From Acidobacteriota bacterium (GTDB lineage: Bacteria > Acidobacteriota > Holophagae > Holophagales > Holophagaceae): 64,000 nucleotides of DNA. Below are positions 41,968-49,740 of the stretch, one piece after another (positions within the stretch are counted from its first letter, which is position 1; the number at the start of each line of letters is the position of its first letter). The position numbers and the translations under genes are program-made. The DNA lies in assembly GCA_016195985.1 (NCBI GenBank), contig JACPYP010000011.1, positions 62,001 through 126,000 on the forward strand. The letters run 5' to 3'. Below the pieces are notes generated by a model that saw only the letters and a program-made list of their open reading frames with translations, was not told where the DNA came from and ran no database searches.

Positions 41968-43044
41968 AAATTTATGCCTGCTTGTTTATTTTCCAAGGTC
42001 CATTCGTGTTTGATCACGGTCACTTTCGCCGTGGCCTCAATGGTTCTGCCCGGCCAGACGGCACAGATCACAAGGCCAGTGATGGGCGACCCAAGCTCAC
42101 CTGGCTTGAGTGTGGAACCAGGGAGAGGTGCTTTACGATTATCCATTCCGATTGGTGGAGTGCCAGGGGAGGTGCCAATTCCTGTGGCGTTTGCAATGAA
42201 TGGCACCTTCATGTCGACCACAGGCAATTCATCACCTTATTACACCGATTGTGGCATTGCTGGGACTATGGGCTTTGGCTACGTGGGCTATTTTGGTGGT
42301 TCAAATTCGTGGCTCGTCCTCGAAGATGGGCGCACTTTTGCATCAACAGATTTTCGGCCCTGGGCTCCTCTTGCATCTGGCAGTCAATACGCTTCAGCTC
42401 TCAGAACAGTTTATGGCGTTACATGCCCTCTCACATTGACCATGAATTCCGATGCCAGTTTAGTGTGGGCCTATGCAGTTCCGTTAAACGCTTTCTCGGC
42501 TACCTTCTTAAATCAGATTTTGAATCACTTACCTATCGGTTTTCCTGTAACAACAAGTAGTAATAATATTAGCGTTGTAATGGACAAAGATCGAATTAGG
42601 ATCTATGTCATTGTGACCCCCACTGGGGATACCAGCAAACCCATTTCGCTTCCTATCTATTGGGGAGACCGATACGGCCATTACGTGACATTTCAGTGGA
42701 CGATGAGTTCGTCTTCCATTCCCCCTGGAATGACATCTCTCATCCGAGTCGATGCCCTCAATCAGCGAAATCAAGGTGTAACGGTTCGGTACGCAAATTG
42801 GGGTGATACCACTACAGTTCATGACCTTCTTCGAGCTGATTTTGTGGGCTACCAAGGGCCTAGCGTTCTTATGTCAGGTTTTTCGGGCCTTTCAAGTAAT
42901 ACGCCTGTGGGCTTTACCAATTCATTTGCGGCTACTGAATCGCCGATGGCAGTCGGTGTTGGAGGAATGATCGCGCGGCAGCGGCACCCGCATCGGTTCA
43001 GACCAGAAGCTTCTTTTACGACACCCTGGGGCGACTCTACTTGA
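41968..43044 (+). CDS. N-terminal part of RHS/YD-repeat protein (frame-broken)
   Basis: The start at 41968 (ATG preceded by GGAGTGCCT) gives a signal peptide (KVHSCLITVTFAVASMVLPGQTA) and then the N-terminal domain typical of secreted RHS proteins: PGLSVEPGRGALRLSIPIGGVPGEVPIPVAF, WLVLEDGRTF and IYWGDRYGHYVTFQW. The last about 20 codons (RQRHPHRFRPEASF) are in the wrong frame: the following bases read in frame +2 give GSGTRIGSDQK and in frame +3 FFYDTLGRLYLKF, the conserved RHS continuation. The gene is therefore split by one or two small indels near 42,970-43,015 from the part at 43041. Treat as one disrupted gene. Confidence 0.75.
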   Translation, partial: KFMPACLFSKVHSCLITVTFAVASMVLPGQTAQITRPVMGDPSSPGLSVEPGRGALRLSIPIGGVPGEVPIPVAFAMNGTFMSTTGNSSPYYTDCGIAGTMGFGYVGYFGGSNSWLVLEDGRTFASTDFRPWAPLASGSQYASALRTVYGVTCPLTLTMNSDASLVWAYAVPLNAFSATFLNQILNHLPIGFPVTTSSNNISVVMDKDRIRIYVIVTPTGDTSKPISLPIYWGDRYGHYVTFQWTMSSSSIPPGMTSLIRVDALNQRNQGVTVRYANWGDTTTVHDLLRADFVGYQGPSVLMSGFSGLSSNTPVGFTNSFAATESPMAVGVGGMIARQRHPHRFRPEASFTTPWGDST

Positions 43045-46000
43045 AGTTTGAGCCTGAAACCGGCTACCAGTCCTATTCCTCATTCTCAGCCCTTAACCAG
43101 CCCTGGCTCCGCATTGAAGGTGCCACCTCATCAGGTTCGGCCTCAGCATCTTCTCGATCACGGAACCTTGTCATGGATGGGTTGGGGCGGCTTTTGAGCG
43201 AATGTTCCACCTTCAATGGATCGACCGCCGCCAGGAACTTTACTTATTCAGGGGCTTTCCTCACTGATTCCTCGAACTCGGTAACTGGAGCCAATGCCTA
43301 TACGGTTACTCAGCATTTCGATTACTTCGAGGCTTCCCAGGGCGCGTTCCTAAAGGATGAAATCACCACACAGCTTGGTCTTACCTCGATGATTCAGTAC
43401 ACCTACACCGACCTAGGAGTTCTGAATTCACTCACCTATCCCGATGGTCGGGTGGTGAACTACGGGTTCGACAACCTCGGGCGGGCCATCACGGTGACTA
43501 CCAGCCTGAACGGTGTCACGCAGTCGATCATCCCCGCGCCTCCTTCATCCCCTTTTGATCAATGGGGCAACCGCGGGTCCATAACCTTCCAGTCGGGAGC
43601 CAAGGATACATGGGGCCGGGACGCCCACGGCCGTCTTGGCAGTACGACCGTCATCCCCGCGTCAGGTTCTCCCGTTGGTTGGAGTTACCAGTACGATCCA
43701 ACCACAGGTTGGCTCACCAGCACCGGGGAATGGGGCCTTGGCCTTGATTCGATGGGGCGGCTGACCTCAGCTTCCCAAGCGTGGGCATTGGCCCTGGATA
43801 GCAATGGGAATGCCACCCAGAGCAATGTGGGGCTACTGAGCAACGACCTCGTGCAGGATGCGTTCAGTAACAACACTTATACGAACACGACGTCGACAGC
43901 CGCTTTACCTGCCGCGATAAACAATTTCTCAATCACCAATCCCCTGGTGAGCAATCAGCTTCCGGGATTCGATAAGAATGGCGCACTCATTGGTGCCACC
44001 TACGATCTATTCAGCGAGATTACACAAATCAACACGGCCATCGGGACCGGAAGCCCAACTCTTTCGATGGCGTGGGACCCCTTGGGACGGTTGGCCACTG
44101 TTGGGCAGTCTCGGACCTCAGCCGCCCAGGGCTACCATTACGCCCCCTCGGGGGTGCGGGTGGCCTCGATGGATTTGGTGGACGCGTCTAATAACAGAGC
44201 GTACATTTATACAACCAACGGCCAACTCCTTAGCGAATACGTCACAAGTGCCAACGCTGTGAAGTCAGCCACGCCGGTAGACCTGTGGGCAAACAGCAGC
44301 AGTGGAACGATGACGGTTCCCGCTAGTGGCTGGGTTGGGCAGGCCCCGGCACCGCAACCTTGCGTTCCCGGGGATGTTTTCTATGCTGGGGCCTATGTCC
44401 GTACTGTCGGTATGACTACAGGAACGGCTCATATCGGGATCCGATTTGATTCGGACACTCAGATTGGGATTGGGTGGTCTCAGGTTCTTGGAGATGGAAC
44501 CCCTCCCTCGACCACAAGTCCAGATCGGATTCGATTGGGATGCATGGGCATCGCCCCTGCGGGGGCGACGAAAGCTGTCTTCTATATTGAGTGTGGACCA
44601 TGCAACCCAGGAGCGATGGCCAGTATTGACTCTATCGCTTTCAGCAAGGGGAGCCCCCTCTCTTCTACTAGCGCGGCCATCCCCTTGGATCTATGGACCG
44701 GCGGCAGCACTGCGGTATTAACCGTTCCCGCCAGTGGATGGGTTGGGCAAGCTCAGGCGCCGCAAGCTTGCGTTCCCGGGGATATTTTCTATGCCACCAC
44801 CTATGTTCGTACTGTCGGTATGACTACAGGAACGGCTCATATCGGGATCCGATTTGATTCGGACACTCAGATTGGGATTGGGTGGTCTCAGGTTCTTGGA
44901 GATGGAACCCCACCTTCGACCATAAGCCCAGATCGAATTCGATTGGGATGCATGGGCATCGCCCCTGCGGGGGCGACGAAAGCTGTCTTCTATATTGAGT
45001 GTGGGCCATGCAATCCAGGAGCGATGGCCAGTATTGACTCTATCGCTTTCAGCAAGGGGAGCCCCCTCTCTTCTACTAGCGCGGCCATCCCCTTGGATCT
45101 ATGGACCGGCGGCAGCGCTGCGGTATTTACGATTCCCGCCAGTGGATGGGTTGGGCAAGCTCCGGCGCCGCAAGCTTGCGTCCCGGGGGATGTTTTCTAT
45201 GCTGGGGCCTATGTCCGCACGGTCGGTATGACTACAGGAACGGCTCATATCGGGATCCGATTTGATTCGGACACTCAGATAGGGATTGGGTGGTCTCAGG
45301 TTCTTGGAGATGGAACTCCGCCTTCGACCATAAGCCCAGATCGGATTCGATTGGGGTGTATGGGCATCGCACCTGCAGGAGCGACGAAGGCTCTCTTCTA
45401 TATTGAGTGTGGGCCATGCAATCCAGGAGCGATCGCCAGTTTTGATACCGTAGCTTTCACTAAAGGTTTGTCCACATCTTCAAATTCAATGGTAGGGTCG
45501 CGTGACGTAATTTACTTGGATGGTCGGGCCATTGCCGAGATGGACAGTGCAGGTCTGGTTCACGAGCTTCACAACGATCACCTAGGAACCCCAAGACTCA
45601 TCACCAACGGAATCACGGGCTCGGTGGAAGGCTCACAAACCTACGGACCCTACGGCGAAACGATTGGAGGATGGGGATACGTCCCCCTCACGGGTTACAC
45701 CGGCCACATCCAAACCGAACCCAACGGCCTGATCTACATGCGCGGACGCTTCTACAGCCCAGCCTGGCATCAGTTCCTCAACAGCGATCAAGGCGCCGAT
45801 CCAGCTCAAGGAAACCAATACGCCTATGCCGGAGGGAACCCCTTCACAAGAGTTGACCCGAGCGGGATGTTCTCATGGTCATTGCCGAGACTGCTCTCAG
45901 CCTTTGGACATAGCTTGGCTCACCTTGGAACACAAATATTCAATTCCATGAATCAGGGTGGATACGGTGAAATGCAACAATTTGCATCCGAATTTGTTGC

Positions 46001-46604
46001 GGACCAACGTAACAGGTGGAAGAGTCAACAGACCGATCTGACTGCGCAAGAAGATGATTCCACCGATTTTGCTGGAGCATCCAATACTAAATTATCGGTT
46101 TCTCCTGGGATTGCAGGAACTGACGTCGCTACGACTGGTATTGTGATTAATTACACTGATCTGCCAATGATGACTCCTGAACCTAATACCATCACTTGGA
46201 TGGCTCACGGACTTCCGGGTGTTGTAGAGGGCGTAACCCCGGAACAGATGGCTAGTGATGCCAAAGGATTCAAGGGATGGGAAGCCGCTTCTAAATATCT
46301 GGCGGTCTGCTATGGTGGCTCCGGAGTTTTGGGACGAGACGGGAGTATCAGGCTTCAACCTATAGCACAGAGAGTGGCGGATGCATTAGGTCCAAACCAG
46401 GTGGTTAATGGAGATCAATACCTGCATCGGCAGAATTGGAGTGGTGGTTCGACTACAAGGCTGGACTCCTACCTAGGTGGCAAGTCCTGGTTTGTTAATG
46501 CTGGATGGATACCCACTCATTGGTTATCTTATACAGCAGGAACATCTCGCACTTCTGGCGAAATACAGGTGCCATACGGATGTTTTGTTGTTCCAAATAG
46601 ATAA
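43041..46604 (+). CDS. RHS-repeat core protein with C-terminal candidate toxin/peptidase domain
   Basis: The frame, usable from about 42,939 and nominally from TTG 43041, encodes 1,187 residues. It holds YD/RHS repeats (YDTLGRLY, YPDGRVVNYGFDNLGRAI, WDPLGRLA), three tandem 136-residue modules (44277-45472), then the RHS core LHNDHLGTPRLITN, GLIYMRGRFYSPAWHQFLNSD, AYAGGNPFTRVDPSGMF. The DPSGMF box normally precedes the variable toxin. The C-terminal about 240 residues contain MAHGLPG (His at 46206-46208) and, 34 residues later, AVCYGGSG (Cys at 46308-46310), like the His/Cys dyad of clan CD peptidases. Low GC and the N-terminal frame break indicate an acquired, possibly decaying polymorphic toxin. 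Confidence 0.8.
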   Translation: MKFEPETGYQSYSSFSALNQPWLRIEGATSSGSASASSRSRNLVMDGLGRLLSECSTFNGSTAARNFTYSGAFLTDSSNSVTGANAYTVTQHFDYFEASQGAFLKDEITTQLGLTSMIQYTYTDLGVLNSLTYPDGRVVNYGFDNLGRAITVTTSLNGVTQSIIPAPPSSPFDQWGNRGSITFQSGAKDTWGRDAHGRLGSTTVIPASGSPVGWSYQYDPTTGWLTSTGEWGLGLDSMGRLTSASQAWALALDSNGNATQSNVGLLSNDLVQDAFSNNTYTNTTSTAALPAAINNFSITNPLVSNQLPGFDKNGALIGATYDLFSEITQINTAIGTGSPTLSMAWDPLGRLATVGQSRTSAAQGYHYAPSGVRVASMDLVDASNNRAYIYTTNGQLLSEYVTSANAVKSATPVDLWANSSSGTMTVPASGWVGQAPAPQPCVPGDVFYAGAYVRTVGMTTGTAHIGIRFDSDTQIGIGWSQVLGDGTPPSTTSPDRIRLGCMGIAPAGATKAVFYIECGPCNPGAMASIDSIAFSKGSPLSSTSAAIPLDLWTGGSTAVLTVPASGWVGQAQAPQACVPGDIFYATTYVRTVGMTTGTAHIGIRFDSDTQIGIGWSQVLGDGTPPSTISPDRIRLGCMGIAPAGATKAVFYIECGPCNPGAMASIDSIAFSKGSPLSSTSAAIPLDLWTGGSAAVFTIPASGWVGQAPAPQACVPGDVFYAGAYVRTVGMTTGTAHIGIRFDSDTQIGIGWSQVLGDGTPPSTISPDRIRLGCMGIAPAGATKALFYIECGPCNPGAIASFDTVAFTKGLSTSSNSMVGSRDVIYLDGRAIAEMDSAGLVHELHNDHLGTPRLITNGITGSVEGSQTYGPYGETIGGWGYVPLTGYTGHIQTEPNGLIYMRGRFYSPAWHQFLNSDQGADPAQGNQYAYAGGNPFTRVDPSGMFSWSLPRLLSAFGHSLAHLGTQIFNSMNQGGYGEMQQFASEFVADQRNRWKSQQTDLTAQEDDSTDFAGASNTKLSVSPGIAGTDVATTGIVINYTDLPMMTPEPNTITWMAHGLPGVVEGVTPEQMASDAKGFKGWEAASKYLAVCYGGSGVLGRDGSIRLQPIAQRVADALGPNQVVNGDQYLHRQNWSGGSTTRLDSYLGGKSWFVNAGWIPTHWLSYTAGTSRTSGEIQVPYGCFVVPNR
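44277..45472 (+). repeat. three tandem 408-bp in-frame repeats in the RHS gene
   Basis: Anchors CTGTGG/CTATGG at 44283, 44691 and 45099 and TTCCCG at 44317, 44725 and 45133 give an exact 408-bp period (136 residues). Each unit encodes a beta-rich module with SGWVGQAPAPQACVPGDVF, TGTAHIGIRFDSDTQIGIGW and YIECGPCNPGAM. Long stretches are nearly identical between units at DNA level; the third unit is truncated and most diverged at its end. Confidence 0.92.
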
Positions 46605-46626
46605 TATAAAACAACAGGAGGCGCTC

Positions 46627-47511
46627 GTGACTAACTTTAGCAATTATTATAGTTGTTTGTGTCTAATCTTTATTTTGGTTAAAGATAGTGGATGTTCCTG
46701 CTCTATTAAACATCCCCCGACCTCACCTTCATCCCAGGCATTGGCTAAAGGAGTATCAACCATGGGAACTGATGCTTTGCCAGATTTGGATAGTACCTTG
46801 ATTCGTGCGTTAGAAGGTGGGCGTCCTGAATCATTTAAATTGGCTTGGGGCGAAGTTCCTGGAAGTCACATACCTCTTCAATATTTCGCAGTAATCTCAG
46901 CACAAAATGGAAATACGGATCAACTTTTTGCCAGGGGGTTATACTGGTCTGGCAATCCATTCAATCAACGACGTGCAGTGTTCTGGTGCAAAGGTAAGCA
47001 GATCGATTTAATCGAAGAAACTTTCTGGGGAGGGTTGGTAATTCCAGATGGGCAGCCTCTTCAAAAGCTAAGAAAGGAGAAATGGAAAGAAATCTTGGAC
47101 CCGAGGAAACGGGATGAATATATTTTTACCGCACTAAATGGTATTAATAAGCCATCGAATGAAATTCAAATTTTACGAAAACATGCAATCAAGGCTCTTA
47201 TGGGATCAGGTAATGATGCCAGGGTAATTTGGAAGCTCTATTTACATAAATGTCAAGCAGAACCTTCAATATTATCTATTTTTGGGTACGATTGGATCGC
47301 CTTATCAATGCTAGAGTTGCAGGGATTTCCAGGACCGAGGGCAAGTGATGATTACCTGTATTGGCTTATGATTGCTGCTGAGAATGGAGAACCCGAGTCG
47401 CAATGGCAACTCGCTCATGAATTTAATATCAATGATGTTGATTCAAATGCGAGGCGATCCTTCTGGTTGAATAGGGCATCCGCCGGTGGATATCCAAAAC
47501 CCATTAAATAG
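46627..47511 (+). CDS. Sel1-like repeat protein, candidate immunity partner of the RHS protein
   Basis: GTG at 46627 with AGGAGG five bases upstream begins a 294-residue product 22 bases after the RHS stop. A hydrophobic N-terminus (YYSCLCLIFILVKDSGCSCS) suggests export, perhaps as a lipoprotein, though the SGC box is not canonical. The rest is helical; the end (DYLYWLMIAAENGEPESQWQLAHEF, SFWLNRASAGGYPKP) matches Sel1/TPR-like repeats. Codon use and GC are as low as in the RHS gene and unlike the backbone. A small gene directly downstream of an RHS toxin is the usual place for its immunity protein, but this role is inferred only from position. Confidence 0.65.
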   Translation: MTNFSNYYSCLCLIFILVKDSGCSCSIKHPPTSPSSQALAKGVSTMGTDALPDLDSTLIRALEGGRPESFKLAWGEVPGSHIPLQYFAVISAQNGNTDQLFARGLYWSGNPFNQRRAVFWCKGKQIDLIEETFWGGLVIPDGQPLQKLRKEKWKEILDPRKRDEYIFTALNGINKPSNEIQILRKHAIKALMGSGNDARVIWKLYLHKCQAEPSILSIFGYDWIALSMLELQGFPGPRASDDYLYWLMIAAENGEPESQWQLAHEFNINDVDSNARRSFWLNRASAGGYPKPIK

Positions 47512-47733
47512 TATTAAGGGACTGCAAAACCAGTCGAAATGGCGGATTTCCCCTAACCAGGACTTGGTTTGAAACGATTTCCTTACTGCTCAACTTTCGA
47601 ATTCTGAATTACACACAATCGATTGCTCGCGGATGTAATGACCCATCAAAAGCCACTCAGCATCGCCGGTTAAGCAGATAATCTTTTCAAACCGAGAGGC
47701 CGATAAACAGGAAGCCTGATATTCAAGGTCTGA

Positions 47734-48240
47734 TCAGGCTTGCCAGCGGTAGACGGCCACCTCATCGCCGGGCGACATCTCCATGGTTTTCTCGTAGCGG
47801 AAGCGCAGGGCCTCCAGCAGCCGGATGGAGCCTGCGTTGCCCGGCGACACGATGGCCAGCACGGTTTGCAGATCTTTTTGGGCGCGGCCCCAGGCCAGGC
47901 AGGCTTCGGCCGCTTCCCGGGCATAGCCCAGGCCCCAGAATTCGGGGCAGAAGGCGTAGCCCAGATCCACTTCCGGAAGGCTGTCCCGCTTGATGAGGCC
48001 GCACATGCCCATGGGGTTGCCCGTGCTGCGGTGCTGAACCATCCAAAGCCCGTGGCCGTGGACGGCGTAGCTGGCCAGGGGACCATCGGTGAGATAGGCC
48101 GCGGCCTGCTCCACCGTGCGCACGCCCTTGTCGGCGATGTTCTCGATGAAGGAGGGTTCGTTGAGCAGCCGCAGGATGAAGGGCGCGTCCTCCAGGGTGA
48201 AGGGGCGGATGATCAGCCGTTCGGTCGACAGGGGCACCAT
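47734..48240 (-). CDS. RimJ/RimL-type GNAT acetyltransferase
   Basis: A 168-residue GNAT enzyme: starts VPLSTERLIIRPFTLEDAPF (the RimJ/RimL opening), includes GNPMGMCGLIKRDSLPEVDLGYAF, the acetyl-CoA-binding stretch CPEFWGLGYAREAAEACLAWG, and IVSPGNAGSIRLLEALRFRYE. It should move an acetyl group from acetyl-CoA to a protein N-terminus or small amine; the substrate is unknown. GC-rich, so it marks the return to backbone after the RHS island. Confidence 0.9.
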   Translation of the reverse strand: MVPLSTERLIIRPFTLEDAPFILRLLNEPSFIENIADKGVRTVEQAAAYLTDGPLASYAVHGHGLWMVQHRSTGNPMGMCGLIKRDSLPEVDLGYAFCPEFWGLGYAREAAEACLAWGRAQKDLQTVLAIVSPGNAGSIRLLEALRFRYEKTMEMSPGDEVAVYRWQA

Positions 48241-48341
48241 GCCCCCAGGATCGCCTGGGACCGGGCCCTTGCCAACCGTTGCGCACTTGGAGGTGCCTGT
48301 TGGAGAGTGGGGCTAGAGTAGTACGCCACCCAGGAGTTCCC

Positions 48342-49385
48342 ATGAGCCTCGCCAAAGCCTACGCCGCCTTCTCCGCCAATACTCCGCTGGGGCCCTACGA
48401 AATCGAGCGGCGCGCGGTCGGGCCCCAGGATGTCCAGATCGAGATCGCCTACTGCGGCATCTGCCATTCGGACCTGCACCAAGTCCGCGACGAATGGAAG
48501 GGGGCCAAGTTCCCCATGGTGCCGGGCCATGAAATCGTCGGCAGAGTCACGGCCGTGGGGGCGCAGGTGAAGCGTTTCCAGGTGGGCGACCTGGCCGGCG
48601 TGGGCTGCCTGGTGGACAGCTGCCGCACCTGCCCCAGCTGCCAGCGGAACCTGGAGCAGTTCTGCCAGAAGGGCGCGGCCTTCACGTACAACGGCACGGA
48701 AATGGATCGCAAGACGCCAACCTATGGGGGCTATTCCTCCAGCGTGGTGGTGGCCGAGGCCTTCGCCCTGAAGGTATCGCCCAAGCTCGATCTGGCGGCC
48801 GTCGCTCCGTTGCTCTGCGCGGGCATCACCACCTACTCGCCCCTGCGGCGCTGGAACACCAAGAAAGGCGACAAGGTCGGCGTGGTGGGTCTCGGCGGCC
48901 TGGGCCACATGGCCGTCAAGCTGGCGGCGGCCATGGGGGCCGAGGTCACCATGCTCAGCACCTCCAAAGCCAAGGAGGAGGACGCCCGCAAGCTGGGGGC
49001 CCAGCACTTCGGCCTCACCTCGGATCCCGATACCTTCAAGAAGCTGGCGGGCCAGTTCGACCTGATCATCGACACCATCTCCGCGCCCCACGACTACAAC
49101 AAGTACCTGGGCCTCCTCCGCATCGAGGGCGCCATGGTGCTGCTGGGCGTGCCGCCGGAGCCCACGCCGGTGGCCGCGGGATCGCTGATCTTCGGCCACA
49201 AGACCCTCAGCGGCTCGCTCATCGGCGGCATCCGGGAGACGCAGGAGATGCTGGATTTCTGCGCCGAACACGACATCGTCTCCGAGATCGAGCTCATCCC
49301 GGTGCAGCAGGTCAATGAGGCCTACGAGCGCATGCTCAAGAACGACGTGCGCTACCGCTTCGTGCTGGACATGAAGACGCTTTAG
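48342..49385 (+). CDS. zinc-dependent NAD(P) alcohol dehydrogenase (YahK/cinnamyl-type)
   Basis: A 347-residue medium-chain dehydrogenase. Catalytic zinc ligands CGICHSDLHQVRDEW and GHEIVGRV, structural zinc cysteines in CLVDSCRTCPSCQRNLEQFC, and nucleotide-binding VGVVGLGGLGHMAVKLA are present, with GGYSSSVVV and SGSLIGGIRETQEMLDF typical of the YahK/CAD group that reduces aldehydes with NADPH. The ATG at 48342 has AGGAG six bases upstream. The TAG stop codon is formed by the first bases of the terminal repeat of the following element (49383), so insertion may have trimmed the native C-terminus slightly. Confidence 0.92.
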   Translation: MSLAKAYAAFSANTPLGPYEIERRAVGPQDVQIEIAYCGICHSDLHQVRDEWKGAKFPMVPGHEIVGRVTAVGAQVKRFQVGDLAGVGCLVDSCRTCPSCQRNLEQFCQKGAAFTYNGTEMDRKTPTYGGYSSSVVVAEAFALKVSPKLDLAAVAPLLCAGITTYSPLRRWNTKKGDKVGVVGLGGLGHMAVKLAAAMGAEVTMLSTSKAKEEDARKLGAQHFGLTSDPDTFKKLAGQFDLIIDTISAPHDYNKYLGLLRIEGAMVLLGVPPEPTPVAAGSLIFGHKTLSGSLIGGIRETQEMLDFCAEHDIVSEIELIPVQQVNEAYERMLKNDVRYRFVLDMKTL

Positions 49386-49738
49386 GAGCCTGTCCAAGTC
49401 ATGGGTGGGGGCTGCACTGGGGCGCCATCCGAGGGAGGCATATATCTGTTTGTCTCGGTATCGCCTTTGGCGATACCGAGAAGGAAGGCGACGAAGGCCT
49501 TCTCGGTATCGGCTTCGCCGATACGCGAGACATAAAGAAATCTGGCGGTTCCAAGGACGAGGAGCCTGACGCCGCATCCCGACGGCTGCCGCCCCAGCCC
49601 GAAGGGTTGGCAGCAAAGGGCCCCCATGCTGTGTCGGCGGACTTGAACGGTGTGCCCGCACCGCCCTGCGCCCGCCTCCGTGCCTGGAGGCCCTTTGCCG
49701 TCAATGCAGCCCCTATCGATGACTTGGACAGGCTCCTA
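49383..49738. mobile_element. 356-bp MITE-like element with perfect 20-bp terminal inverted repeats
   Basis: The first and last 20 bases (49383-49402 and 49719-49738) are exact inverse complements beginning TAGGAGCCTGTCC. The similarity continues, after a six-base mismatch, with GGGCTGCA/TGCAGCCC, giving imperfect 34-bp ends. TA at each outer edge fits a TA target duplication. Inside are two hairpins: TCTCGGTATCGCC-TTT-GGCGATACCGAGA (49453-49481) and a near-copy at 49501-49530. No transposase frame is present. A 57-bp relative lies at 10166-10222. Confidence 0.85.
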
Positions 49739-49740
49739 AC

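Noticed and set aside
45900-46604. Nuclease toxin (HNH or similar) at the RHS C-terminus
   Set aside because: No HNH, GIY or PD-(D/E)xK pattern is seen; the only striking residues are the MAHG and CYGG pair.
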